DNA of 43,854 nucleotides from DATELY01 sp035276085 (GCA_035276085.1 DATELY010000056.1:1-43854), one strand, 5' to 3'. Numbered from the stretch's first letter, positions 24,067 through 32,569 are shown. Program-made: numbers and translations. The notes: generated by a model from the letters alone, not told the origin.

Positions 24067-26388
24067 ATGTTAGGCATCGCGATTGCGTTTCTGCTCGGCC
24101 ATTGCGCCGTACTGTTCTTGACTGAGTTGCCATCGCCCTCGCCAGGTGGCCTGGCCTTGGGCGCTCTCCTGATTGCGAGCGCCCTGCTGCGTCGGCCGGC
24201 GCTTGGCGCACTGGGTGTCGGCGGCTTGCTGGCGTGGATGGCGGGGATCGACGGCTTGCACGGTGATCTCGCGCCGGAGCTGGAAGGGCGAGAGGTCTCC
24301 ATCTGCGGGCGGGTCGTGTCATTGCCTGCGCGCCATGAAGGTGGCGTGCAGTTCGATTTCGAGCTCGAAGATCGATGCGGCTCGTGGCACTCCGCAGGAT
24401 TGCCGCGGATCGCGCGGCTGAACTGGTACAGCTCCGCGGCTGTGCTTCAACCGGGCGAACGCTGGCAACTGCGCGTGCGCATGAAACGCCGACATGGGTT
24501 CGCCAACCCCGGCGGGTTCGATTACGAAGGAGCCCTGTTTCGGGCGGGTATCGGGGCGACAGGCTACGTTCGCGAGGACACGGCGAACGTACGGTTGGCA
24601 GCCTCTGGACCGCGCGAGACGCTCTTGAGGTTGCGTGGCGCCATCGCAGCGACGATCGCACGAGCAACGCGCGGCGATCCTTTCACGGGCGTGCTGCAAG
24701 GTCTTGCGGTGGGTGTTCAAGATGACATGAGCGTGGAGCAGTGGCGTGTGTTTGCCGTCACCGGCACGACTCATCTCATGGCCATCTCAGGGCTGCATAT
24801 CGGCATGGTGGCGTCGGTGTTCGCTTGGCTCGCGGGCGTCGGCATCGTGCGCCTGTGTCCTCAACGCTGGGGCTTCACGATCTTTCAAGGTCAGACCCTG
24901 GGCGGTATTGCCGGCGCACTGGGCTACTCGGCGCTCGCCGGGATGTCCGTACCCACGCAGCGAACGCTCATCATGTTGTGCCTGTATCTCGTCACGCGGG
25001 CGATGCGACGCCCAGTCGATGTTACGCATACGCTGTCGATGGCGTTGATCCTCGTGCTGCTTGTCGATCCGTTCGCGCCGCTTGCGCCCGGCTCGTGGCT
25101 GTCGTTCCTTGCCGTCGCGGCGATCCTGTTCCGCACGCTGGGGCGGCGCGCTCGCGGCCGTCTATTGCCCGAGTTCGGTCGTGTGCAGTGGGCTGTCACG
25201 ATCGGGTTGCTGCCCGTGGTCGTGGCCGCGTTCGGCACCGTGTCGATCGTCTCGCCGCTCGCGAACGCTGTGGCGATTCCGGTCTTCACCGGTTTGCTGG
25301 TGCCGCTGGTTCTGATCTGCACCACGGTTGCCATGGTCTCGCTCAGTGCGGGCGAGCTGTGCTTCGAGGTGCCGTTGTGGTTGCTGCACGTCGCGTGGCG
25401 CGCGCTTCAAGCCATGGCTCAGTGGCCCTGGGCCACGTGGCACATGCCCGCCGTCGAACCCTGGGCCTACTTGCTGTTCGGACTGGGTGCGCTCGCTTTT
25501 CTGATTCCTGCCGTCTGGCCGGTGCGCCTGGCTGCGGGATTGCTGTGCCTGCCCGCCTTCATGAACGCGCCCCGTGCGCCGGCTCAGGGAGAAGCTCAGA
25601 TCACCGTGCTGGATGTGGGGCAGGGACTTTCGACCGTCGTGCGCACTCGCGGCCATACATTGGTGTACGACACGGGGCCGCTGTTTCGCAGTGGGCGCGA
25701 CACGAGCGAGCTCGTCGTGTTGCCGTTTCTGTGGCACGCAGGCATGCGGCACGTCGATAGGCTGATGATCAGCCACAGCGACATGGATCATGCCGGCGGC
25801 ATGCGCACGTTTCTGCGGGAGATGAAACACACCCGGGTGCTGCATGGGCCATCGTTGCCACCGCGTTCCGGGGCGCAGCGCTGTGCGAGCGGACAACGAT
25901 GGGTGTGGGATGACGTCATCTTCACGGTGCTGCATCCGGCTGCGCGCTCGGATTGGAGCGACAACGATTCTTCGTGTGTGCTGCTGGTACAGACGGCGGG
26001 CGGGTCGATACTCTTGACAGGCGATATTGAAAGCGCTGCGGAAGCGAGCGTGCTGCCCACCATTTCGCCGGTCGATGTCGTCGTCGTACCCCATCACGGC
26101 AGCCGCAGCTCTTCGAGCCCGGCGTTCGTTGCGAAGACTCACGCCCGGTATGCGATCGTCAGTGCGGGTTATCGCAATCGCTGGGGATTTCCCAAGCCTG
26201 AGGTGTCGAGCCGTTGGCGCGGCGTCGGCGCGCGTGTATTGACGACGGCCGATACGGGCGCTGTCCAATTGCAACTCACATCGCAAGCGGTTGCCGCAGT
26301 ACGGACCCATCGTGCACTCCATCGACGCTTCTGGAGTTGGCACTCCGACGCGCCTCGAGCTCACGAACCGCCAACCGCTAACCGCTAA
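24067..26388 (+). CDS. comEC: DNA internalisation protein ComEC/Rec2
   Basis: ComEC is the inner-membrane channel that brings single-stranded DNA into the cytoplasm during natural transformation. The 773-residue product has an N-terminal OB-like DUF4131 segment (about 20-190), the multi-span competence domain (GLAVGVQDDMSVEQWRVFAV, then THLMAISGLHIG), and a C-terminal metallo-beta-lactamase domain with SHSDMDHAGG and VVPHHGSRSS. The ATG at 24067 has a GGGAGG Shine-Dalgarno. The last codons, ending PPTANR, are made of AACCGCT-type repeat words. Type IV pilus genes at the window end are consistent with competence. Confidence 0.94.
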   Translation: MLGIAIAFLLGHCAVLFLTELPSPSPGGLALGALLIASALLRRPALGALGVGGLLAWMAGIDGLHGDLAPELEGREVSICGRVVSLPARHEGGVQFDFELEDRCGSWHSAGLPRIARLNWYSSAAVLQPGERWQLRVRMKRRHGFANPGGFDYEGALFRAGIGATGYVREDTANVRLAASGPRETLLRLRGAIAATIARATRGDPFTGVLQGLAVGVQDDMSVEQWRVFAVTGTTHLMAISGLHIGMVASVFAWLAGVGIVRLCPQRWGFTIFQGQTLGGIAGALGYSALAGMSVPTQRTLIMLCLYLVTRAMRRPVDVTHTLSMALILVLLVDPFAPLAPGSWLSFLAVAAILFRTLGRRARGRLLPEFGRVQWAVTIGLLPVVVAAFGTVSIVSPLANAVAIPVFTGLLVPLVLICTTVAMVSLSAGELCFEVPLWLLHVAWRALQAMAQWPWATWHMPAVEPWAYLLFGLGALAFLIPAVWPVRLAAGLLCLPAFMNAPRAPAQGEAQITVLDVGQGLSTVVRTRGHTLVYDTGPLFRSGRDTSELVVLPFLWHAGMRHVDRLMISHSDMDHAGGMRTFLREMKHTRVLHGPSLPPRSGAQRCASGQRWVWDDVIFTVLHPAARSDWSDNDSSCVLLVQTAGGSILLTGDIESAAEASVLPTISPVDVVVVPHHGSRSSSSPAFVAKTHARYAIVSAGYRNRWGFPKPEVSSRWRGVGARVLTTADTGAVQLQLTSQAVAAVRTHRALHRRFWSWHSDAPRAHEPPTANR

Positions 26389-26393
26389 CCGCC
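26365..26393. repeat. Single-arm heptamer array (AACCGCT) at the 3' end of comEC
   Basis: Four tandem 7-base words, AACCGCC, AACCGCT, AACCGCT, AACCGCC, cover the last codons of comEC and its stop codon. No inverted partner arm is found nearby. It has the period of the hairpin elements and may be a remnant or a founding half-element. Confidence 0.6.
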
Positions 26394-26456
26394 TCCGCTT
26401 GCTACTATCCGCGGCCACTTCCCAGCGTCGCGGCATGTGCCCGGCAGAGGTCGTGA

Positions 26457-27110
26457 ATGTTCGAAATAGTGAAGGCTGGCGGCATCATGATGGTGCCGTT
26501 GATTCTGTGCTCCATCGTTGCTGCTGCGATCATTCTCGAGCGTTTGTGGACGCTGCAGGAGCGCCGCGTGCTGCCTGCCGAGATCACCGACAAAGTGTGG
26601 CGCTGGGTGGAGCAGGGGCAGATTCAGGAGAAGCACATCACGGCCCTGCAGCACAATTCGCCGCTCGGCAAGATCCTCGCGGCGGGTCTGATGTACCAAG
26701 GCCGCGATCGCGACATCATCAAGGAGAGCATCGAGGACACCGGCCGGCACGTCGTGCATGAGCTCGAGCGCTTTCTCAACACGCTCGGCACCATCGTTGC
26801 GGTGAGTCCGTTGCTGGGGTTGCTGGGCACGGTCTCCGGCATGATCAAGACGTTCAACGCCATCTCCGATGCAGGCGTCGGCAATCCCACAGCCCTGGCC
26901 GAGGGCATTGCGGAGGCGCTGATCGCGACCGCCGCCGGGTTGAGTGTGGCCATTCCCGCGTTGATCGCTTATCGGTATCTGTCCAGCAAGGTGACGGGGC
27001 TCGTGATCGAGATGGAAAAGGAATCCATCAAGCTCGTGCATGCGATGGATGCCGCGAGTTCCGGACACCGCAGGGTCGAGCGGCACGGTCTGCAGGCGGC
27101 GGCACAATGA
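26457..27110 (+). CDS. exbB: ExbB/TolQ-family proton channel
   Basis: ExbB with ExbD forms a proton-driven motor in the inner membrane that energises outer-membrane transport through TonB-like partners. The 217-residue product has an N-terminal span (about residues 8-28), a cytoplasmic loop, and two C-terminal spans with the conserved motifs LGLLGTVSGMIKTFNAI and EGIAEALIATAAGL. The ATG at 26457 has an AGAGG upstream. exbD starts inside its stop codon (ATGA). No tonB is present in the window, so the partner is unknown. Confidence 0.93.
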   Translation: MFEIVKAGGIMMVPLILCSIVAAAIILERLWTLQERRVLPAEITDKVWRWVEQGQIQEKHITALQHNSPLGKILAAGLMYQGRDRDIIKESIEDTGRHVVHELERFLNTLGTIVAVSPLLGLLGTVSGMIKTFNAISDAGVGNPTALAEGIAEALIATAAGLSVAIPALIAYRYLSSKVTGLVIEMEKESIKLVHAMDAASSGHRRVERHGLQAAAQ

Positions 27111-27550
27111 ACCTGCGGCCGCGCACACCGCCGCCGGATCCGGAGATCACAGTCATCTCGATGATCGACGTGGTGCTGCTGCTGTTGATCTTCTTCATGC
27201 TGTCGACCACCTTCGTCGACGAAGCCAAAGTGAAGATCCAGCTGCCCGCTGCGAGCCAGGAAGCGGATCGCAACACGCCGCGCGATCGCATCGAAGTCAC
27301 CGTGACGGCGCAGGGCAGTTATCGCGTGAATGGCAAGACGCTGCTGAACACGAGTCCGCAGACGTTGTCGGCCGCGATTTCCAGAGCCGCGGGCGAATCG
27401 CGCGCCGTGCCAGTGACCGTGCGAGCGGATGCGCGCACCACCCATCAGTCCGTCGTGACGGCCATGGACGTGCTCGCCAGGTTGGGTTTCCGTAGCATCA
27501 ATATCGCGACCGTCAACGAGTCGGATCTTGCCGGTACGAAGCAGCGCTAG
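27107..27550 (+). CDS. exbD: ExbD/TolR-family protein
   Basis: The 147-residue protein has one N-terminal span (about 17-34) with the essential aspartate D21 in SMIDVVLLLLIFF, and a periplasmic domain with the TolR/ExbD fold. The aspartate carries protons in the ExbBD motor. It overlaps exbB by four bases. A hairpin element separates it from msbA. In this neighbourhood exbBD often lies beside lipid A genes. Confidence 0.93.
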   Translation: MNLRPRTPPPDPEITVISMIDVVLLLLIFFMLSTTFVDEAKVKIQLPAASQEADRNTPRDRIEVTVTAQGSYRVNGKTLLNTSPQTLSAAISRAAGESRAVPVTVRADARTTHQSVVTAMDVLARLGFRSINIATVNESDLAGTKQR

Positions 27551-27561
27551 CATGAATCAGG

Positions 27562-27640
27562 TCGTCGGCCATCGGCCATCGGCGATCGGCCAGAGAGCGA
27601 TGGGTCTGACCGTCGGCTGTGGGCCGTGTGCCGTCTGCCA
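27562..27640. repeat. Heptamer-word hairpin element 10 (ATCGGCC type), exbD-msbA
   Basis: The left arm 27562-27595 has the words ATCGGCC, ATCGGCG, ATCGGCC and ends in CCAGAG. The right arm 27604-27640 has diverged words (CGTCGGC, TGTGGGC, CGTGTGC) of the same period. The tip is GGCCAGAGAGCGATGGGTCT. It has the shared core with a partly mismatched right half (TCTGACC). Confidence 0.82.
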
Positions 27641-27676
27641 GCGAACGACGCTACACGCTTTTCTTCGTCCAACTGC

Positions 27677-29443
27677 ATGAGCCCCGCCCAGCGCACCACC
27701 ACTACCACTGCCTACACCGGCACGCCGTTGCAAACGTATCGACGGCTGCTGGGCTATGTGCGGCCCTATCGCAGTCGTTTTTTCCTCGGGCTGGTGGGCG
27801 CCGCCATATTCGCCGCCAGTCAGTTGGGTTTCGCGCTGTTCGCCAAGGTGCTGGGTGACAGTGCATTCCTGCATCGCGACCCGCGCACGGTGCTCTGGCT
27901 GCCGCTTGCGCTCGTGGGATTGTTCTTCACGCGCGGCCTGGGCGATTTCATCCAGACGTATTACATGGGCTATGTCGGGCGGAGCGTCATCAAGCAGCTG
28001 CGACGCGAGGTGTTCGATCGCGTTCTCAATCTGCCCATCGGCTACTTCGATCGCAATTCATCCGGTGTCCTGCAATCGCGGGTGACCTACAACACCGAGC
28101 AGATCGGCCAGGCAACCACCGACTCCATCGTCGTATTCGTGCGCGAGAGCCTGACGTTGATCGGCGCGATCTGCATCCTGTTCTGGATCAGTCCGCGTCT
28201 CGCGTTGATCGCGTTCACCCTGGGACCGCTGCTCGCGTGGCTCGTGTCGGTCATCAATCGCAAGTTTCGGCGTTACAGCCGGCGCATCCAGGAATCGATG
28301 GGCGATGTCACGCGACTCGCCAAGGAATCGCTGGAAGCGCCGCGAGTCATCAAGGTCTACAACGCGCAGCCCTATCAGAGCCAGCAGTTCGAAGCGGTCA
28401 ACGAGCACAATCGTCGTTCGCATATGCGGCTCGTGCTGACGAAGGGACTGTCCAATCCCATCGTGCAGTTCGTCACGTCCATCGGCGCTGCCATCGTGCT
28501 GTCGATCGCCATTTCCGATGCGATCACCGGCCGCATGAGCATGGGGGATCTGCTCGCATTCCTCGCAGCCATGGTGCAGGTCGCGCAGCCGCTGCGTGGA
28601 TTGGTGACGGTCGCCGGCCCCTTGCAGCAAGGTATCGCAGCGGGGCAGAGCATCTTTCAATTGCTCGATGAGCCGATCGAGACGAGTGCCGGCACCGCCT
28701 CGGTGCCCCGCGCGCGCGGGGAAGTGCAGTTCGATCGCGTCAACTTTGCCTATGAAACCGGCAAGGCGGCGGCACTGCACGACGTCAGCTTTCACGTGGC
28801 CGCGGGCGAGACGGTGGCCATCGTGGGCCGCACGGGTAGCGGCAAGTCGACGCTCGTGAACTTGTTGCCGCGCTTCTATGATGTGGTGTCAGGCAGCGTC
28901 AAGGTGGATGGCCGCGACGTGCGCGAGTTCGAACTGCGCAACTTGCGCGAACAGGTTGCATTGGTGAGTCAGGACGTCGTCCTGTTCAACGACACGATCC
29001 GCAACAACATCGCCTTCGGTCGCCACGCGAGTCACGAGGCGATCGAACGCGCGGCCGCGGCGGCTCATGTGATGGAATTCGTGCGCGAGCTCCCGGACGG
29101 GCTCGATACGGTGGTGGGCGACCGCGGCGTGCTGCTCTCGGGCGGTCAGCGCCAACGCATCACGATTGCGCGCGCGCTCTTGAAGGATGCGCCGATCCTG
29201 ATTCTCGACGAGGCGACCTCGGCGCTGGATACGGAAGCCGAGCGCATCATCCAGGCTGCGCTCGATCAGCTGATGCTCAATCGCACGACGTTGGTCATCG
29301 CGCACCGACTCTCGACGGTCGAAGCGGCCGACCGCATCCTGGTGCTCCATCAGGGACGCATCATCGAGAGCGGCACGCACGCCGAGCTGCTGGCGCGAGA
29401 AGGGCAGTACGCAACCCTCCATCGGTTGCAGTTCAAAGAGTGA
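27677..29443 (+). CDS. msbA: Lipid A export ATP-binding/permease protein MsbA
   Basis: MsbA flips lipid A-core across the inner membrane. The 588-residue product fuses a six-span type IV exporter domain (about residues 20-330) to an ATPase: Walker A GRTGSGKST, signature LSGGQRQRITIARALLKD, Walker B ILILDEATSALD, and the H-loop in VIAHRLSTV. The ATG at 27677 (MSPAQRT) is preferred, because the frame further upstream reads hairpin sequence. It is placed between exbD and lpxK, and lpxK overlaps or abuts its stop. Confidence 0.94.
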   Translation: MSPAQRTTTTTAYTGTPLQTYRRLLGYVRPYRSRFFLGLVGAAIFAASQLGFALFAKVLGDSAFLHRDPRTVLWLPLALVGLFFTRGLGDFIQTYYMGYVGRSVIKQLRREVFDRVLNLPIGYFDRNSSGVLQSRVTYNTEQIGQATTDSIVVFVRESLTLIGAICILFWISPRLALIAFTLGPLLAWLVSVINRKFRRYSRRIQESMGDVTRLAKESLEAPRVIKVYNAQPYQSQQFEAVNEHNRRSHMRLVLTKGLSNPIVQFVTSIGAAIVLSIAISDAITGRMSMGDLLAFLAAMVQVAQPLRGLVTVAGPLQQGIAAGQSIFQLLDEPIETSAGTASVPRARGEVQFDRVNFAYETGKAAALHDVSFHVAAGETVAIVGRTGSGKSTLVNLLPRFYDVVSGSVKVDGRDVREFELRNLREQVALVSQDVVLFNDTIRNNIAFGRHASHEAIERAAAAAHVMEFVRELPDGLDTVVGDRGVLLSGGQRQRITIARALLKDAPILILDEATSALDTEAERIIQAALDQLMLNRTTLVIAHRLSTVEAADRILVLHQGRIIESGTHAELLAREGQYATLHRLQFKE

Positions 29444-29445
29444 GC

Positions 29446-30477
29446 ATGTCGCTCGATCGCTTCGCTCAGCGACTGTGGTACGAGCGGCGCGTCACCTGGT
29501 TCAGCGTGCTGCTGTTGCCCCTCTCCTGGCTCTTCGGTGCGATGGTCTGGTTGCGTCGTTGCGGCTATCGGGTCGGGGTGTTCGCAAGTGTTCGCATTGA
29601 GTGCCCGATCATCGTCATTGGCAACGTGACGGTCGGTGGCACTGGCAAAACGCCGCTTGTGCTCTGGCTGGCAAACGAGTGCAAGGCGCGGGGTATCAAG
29701 GCGGCCGTCATCTGCCGCGGTTATGGGGGCTCGCGCAGCAACTCGCCAATCGTCGTGAGCGCGACGAGCGATCCAGGCGAGGTCGGTGACGAGGCGGTCC
29801 TGCTCGCACAAGCCTTCGATGGTCTCGTGATCGCCTGTGCAGATCGCGTGGCTGCCGCACGATGTGCGGTGGCGCGGGGCGTCGAGCTGATCCTGTGTGA
29901 CGATGGCTTGCAGCACTACCGGTTGCAGCGGGACGCCGAAGTCGTGGTCGTGGATGCAGTTCGTTTGTGGGGCAACGGACGCCTGCTGCCTGCCGGGCCC
30001 TTGAGGGAGCCGGTCACTCGTGTGAACGAAGCACAGCTGCTCGTCCACACGATGCGTGCGGAGGGCAGTCAGGAGATCGCTTCGACGAGAGCCCCTCACA
30101 TCGTCGTCCGTACATCCATCGAGTCGGCGATATCCCTTGCGTCCGGTGAGCAGCGTCCGCTGGTGAGTTTTCGCGCGGGACCCGTGCATGCGCTGGCCGG
30201 CATTGGCAATCCGGACGCGTTTTTCGCGATGCTCCGGTCGCAGGGCCTTGCGCCTGACCCACGTCCGCTCCCCGATCACGCCGCCATCACCGCTCGCGAC
30301 GTCGATTTCGGCGACGGTCATCCCGTGCTCATGACGGACAAGGATGCCGTAAAATGCCGCGCGTTCGCGGATGGCCGGTTGTGGCGAGTACCCTTGAGCG
30401 TGGAGATCTCCGCGGAACATCAAGCCGTGCTATGGCGTGTGGTTCAGCGCGCACTGAATCGATCACCCAGCGAATGA
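29446..30477 (+). CDS. lpxK: Tetraacyldisaccharide 4'-kinase
   Basis: LpxK phosphorylates the lipid A disaccharide to make lipid IVA at the inner membrane. The 343-residue product has a membrane-associated N-terminus (about 18-40), the P-loop GNVTVGGTGKTPLVLWLA (60-77), the CDDGLQHYRL motif and a C-terminal domain with PLPDHAAIT and MTDKDAVKC. The ATG at 29446 is used; a GTG at 29440 would overlap the msbA stop (GTGA). It lies in an LPS cluster with msbA and kdsB. Confidence 0.94.
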   Translation: MSLDRFAQRLWYERRVTWFSVLLLPLSWLFGAMVWLRRCGYRVGVFASVRIECPIIVIGNVTVGGTGKTPLVLWLANECKARGIKAAVICRGYGGSRSNSPIVVSATSDPGEVGDEAVLLAQAFDGLVIACADRVAAARCAVARGVELILCDDGLQHYRLQRDAEVVVVDAVRLWGNGRLLPAGPLREPVTRVNEAQLLVHTMRAEGSQEIASTRAPHIVVRTSIESAISLASGEQRPLVSFRAGPVHALAGIGNPDAFFAMLRSQGLAPDPRPLPDHAAITARDVDFGDGHPVLMTDKDAVKCRAFADGRLWRVPLSVEISAEHQAVLWRVVQRALNRSPSE

Positions 30478-30495
30478 CGCCCAGCGAGTGAAATC

Positions 30496-30687
30496 ATGGA
30501 TTCCAAACTGCTCGACATTCTCGCGTGCCCCTTGTGCAAGGGACCGTTGCAGTACTTCAGGACACAGCAGCTGCTGGTGTGCCGGGCGGATCGCCTGGCG
30601 TATCCGATCCGCGATGGCATTCCCGTGATGCTGGAAGAGGAAGCGCGGCAGTTGCCTGCGGATGACGAGCTGTTGCGTGTGAAGTGA
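30496..30687 (+). CDS. ycaR: Trm112-family small protein (YcaR)
   Basis: The 63-residue protein has the Trm112/YcaR pattern: MDSKLLDILACPLCKGPL with C11 and C14, a third cysteine at C29, and the LAYPIRDGIPVML strand. In eukaryotes Trm112 activates methyltransferases; the bacterial role is unknown. It sits between lpxK and kdsB as in E. coli. Confidence 0.9.
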   Translation: MDSKLLDILACPLCKGPLQYFRTQQLLVCRADRLAYPIRDGIPVMLEEEARQLPADDELLRVK

Positions 30688-30697
30688 GCAGGTGCGC

Positions 30698-31465
30698 ATG
30701 ACCTTCAAAGTCTGCATCCCCGCGCGCCTCGGTTCGACACGGCTGCCGGGGAAGGTACTGCTCGATATCGGCGGGCGGCCTATGGTGCAGTGGGTGATCG
30801 AAGCCGCGCTGCGCAGCGCGGCGGATGAAGTGGTCGTGGCGACGGATGATGAGCGCGTCGCTACCCAGGCACTCGATAAAGACGGTCGCAATTACGCGCA
30901 GCTCACACGCTCGGATCATCCTTCGGGCTCGGATCGAATTGCCGAGGTTGCGACATTGCGCGGCTGGAGCGCCGACACGATCGTCGTGAACGTGCAGGGC
31001 GATGAGCCGCTCTTGCCGCCTGTGCTCATCGATCAGGTGGCGGGACTGCTGCAAAGCCATCCGCAAGCGGATATCGCAACCCTGAGCACGCCCATCCACA
31101 GTATCGATGACTTCCTCGATACGAACGTCGTGAAGGTCGTGCGGGCCTGGGATCATCGCGCGCTGTACTTCAGCCGCGCACCGATTCCATGGCATCGAAG
31201 CGGAGCCGGCGCGGACTTGCAGAGTCAGCGTTCCTACGATGGAGCGCAAAGACACCTGGGTATCTACGCGTACCGCGTGGCGGCGTTGCAGGCGTTGACG
31301 CAGATTCTGCCGACAGTCCTGGAGCAGGCTGAAAAGCTCGAGCAGCTGCGGGCGCTCGAGTCAGGGATGCAGATCGTGGTGGAGCAGGCGAGGGCGGTGC
31401 CGGGTCCGGGAGTGGACACCGAGCACGACCTGCAGCGTGCGCGCACGCTGCTGGCCGGGAATTGA
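30698..31465 (+). CDS. kdsB: 3-deoxy-manno-octulosonate cytidylyltransferase
   Basis: KdsB activates Kdo as CMP-Kdo for LPS inner core synthesis. The 255-residue product starts MTFKVCIPARLGSTRLPGKVL, with the nucleotide-binding PARLxSTRLPGK signature, and has VVATDD, NVQGDEPL and NTEH-like (DTEHDL) motifs. The ATG at 30698 with AGG just upstream is preferred over GTG 30692. It ends the lpxK-ycaR-kdsB run. Confidence 0.95.
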   Translation: MTFKVCIPARLGSTRLPGKVLLDIGGRPMVQWVIEAALRSAADEVVVATDDERVATQALDKDGRNYAQLTRSDHPSGSDRIAEVATLRGWSADTIVVNVQGDEPLLPPVLIDQVAGLLQSHPQADIATLSTPIHSIDDFLDTNVVKVVRAWDHRALYFSRAPIPWHRSGAGADLQSQRSYDGAQRHLGIYAYRVAALQALTQILPTVLEQAEKLEQLRALESGMQIVVEQARAVPGPGVDTEHDLQRARTLLAGN

Positions 31466-31538
31466 CTCTAGCGTGACTTTCGTCCGTGAGCTTGCACGAG
31501 ACGCACAGAGCTTCAAATCAGAGCATCAAATCAGGGAA

Positions 31539-31718
31539 TCAGTTCAGACGCGCGGCATGCGGACGCTCGGCGGTCTGCAACAGCATCTGTTCCAGGCGTT
31601 CGCGCGGCAGTCCCAACTGAGCGGCGGCGGCTTCGATCGGCAGGCCGCGCTTCATGACCAACAGCCATGCGTGATTGACGACGAGTGCGGAGTTCTTCTG
31701 TTCGGAGCTGATGTTCAC
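31539..31718 (-). CDS. Small HTH-like protein of unknown function
   Basis: From a GTG at 31718 this encodes 59 residues. The start has a strong Shine-Dalgarno, AGGAGA, with 7 bases between GGAG and the GTG. Residues 25-47 (GLPIEAAAAQLGLPRERLEQ, then MLL) look like a helix-turn-helix. I do not recognise a named family. It is convergent with kdsB and divergent from the phosphatase gene. The same frame is open to 31979, but that part is AT-richer and unlikely to be coded. Short length makes this less certain. Confidence 0.55.
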   Translation of the reverse strand: MNISSEQKNSALVVNHAWLLVMKRGLPIEAAAAQLGLPRERLEQMLLQTAERPHAARLN

Positions 31719-32006
31719 GAGAGTTCTCCTGGAGCAATTCGGTGTGCAAGCCTGCGTGCTGATATTGGTCAGATGTGCACCTGTCGACTGCGAGATAGCT
31801 CGCAAAATCAGCGAACCTTCGGCATGGACAACTGCAATCTGTGCGCATAAACATACGTCGCGAGGCCGCATCACATCTCCGCAATCGATCATGAGGCGGA
31901 GCCTCAATGAAAAAACTTCAAAGCGAGCCGGCTGACGGTTTTTCTGACACTGTTCTACACGAGCATGTCTGCGGAACAATCGACCTTTGGGACCGTGGTA
32001 TAGGCA
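31719..32006. other. AT-richer intergenic region between the small HTH-like gene and the phosphatase
   Basis: This 288-base divergent region has visibly more A and T than its neighbours. It holds an inverted repeat at 31789-31804 (TGCGAG ATAG CTCGCA) followed by AAAAT, a small hairpin GAGGCGGAGCCTC near 31893 followed by A-runs, and CTGATATTGGTCAG near 31759. These could be operator or promoter parts for the two divergent genes, but I cannot assign clear -35 and -10 boxes. Confidence 0.4.
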
Positions 32007-32480
32007 ATGCGCATCTTGTTCATCTGCATGGGCAACATCTGCCGTTCACCGACGGCGGAAGCGGTCTTCCGGCATTTGCTGCAACAGCGAGCGCCGGATG
32101 TCACAGTTGAAATCGATTCGGCCGGGACGCACGACTACCACGTTGGGGAAGCACCCGATCGACGCGCTCTTGCTGCGGCACGTCGACGTGGAATCGACAT
32201 GTCAGGACTGCGTGCGCGGCAGATTCAGTACAGCGATTTCGAGCGCTTCGATCTGTTGCTGGCGATGGATCAGGAAAACGTAGCGGAACTGCGTCGGCGT
32301 GCGCCGGCGACGTATCAGGAGCGCATCCGTCTGTTCATGGAGTACGCACCGCAGGCGCATTCCCGTGTCGTGCCCGATCCGTACTACGGCGGGACTCAGG
32401 GATTCGAAGAGGTGCTCGATCTGCTCGAGCAGGCATCGATGGGGTTGATCGAAGAGGTGGTGGGACGAAGCGAGCGGTGA
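32007..32480 (+). CDS. Low-molecular-weight protein-tyrosine phosphatase
   Basis: The 157-residue protein has the catalytic P-loop CMGNICRS with nucleophile C7 and R13 (CX5R), and the general acid D124 in VPDPYYGG. It is the usual length. LMW-PTPs dephosphorylate tyrosine kinases of capsule systems or other targets; no kinase is present here, so the substrate is unknown. In Pseudomonas an LMW-PTP follows kdsB, then murB and rne; here murB is missing. Confidence 0.93.
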   Translation: MRILFICMGNICRSPTAEAVFRHLLQQRAPDVTVEIDSAGTHDYHVGEAPDRRALAAARRRGIDMSGLRARQIQYSDFERFDLLLAMDQENVAELRRRAPATYQERIRLFMEYAPQAHSRVVPDPYYGGTQGFEEVLDLLEQASMGLIEEVVGRSER

Positions 32481-32494
32481 CGACTTCGTCGGGG

Positions 32495-32563
32495 TTGACG
32501 GGTTACAGGCTACGGGCTACGGCCAGAGTGCTGTGTCTGGCTGTTGCCCGTAGCCCGTTGGCC
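32495..32563. repeat. Heptamer-word hairpin element 11 (GGCTACG type), phosphatase-rne
   Basis: The left arm 32495-32528 contains GGTTACAGGCTACGGGCTAC and ends GGCCAGAG; the words are GGCTACG. The right arm 32534-32563 is TGTCTGGCTGTTGCCCGTAG followed by CCCGTTGGCC. The loop is about 5 bases. It lies between convergent stops. Its words match elements 5 and 7. Confidence 0.87.
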
Positions 32564-32569
32564 TTCCTT

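Noticed and set aside
31907..32110. 67-codon frame starting MKKLQSEPADG
   Set aside because: It overlaps the start of the phosphatase gene in another frame, has no Shine-Dalgarno and no similarity I can recognise.
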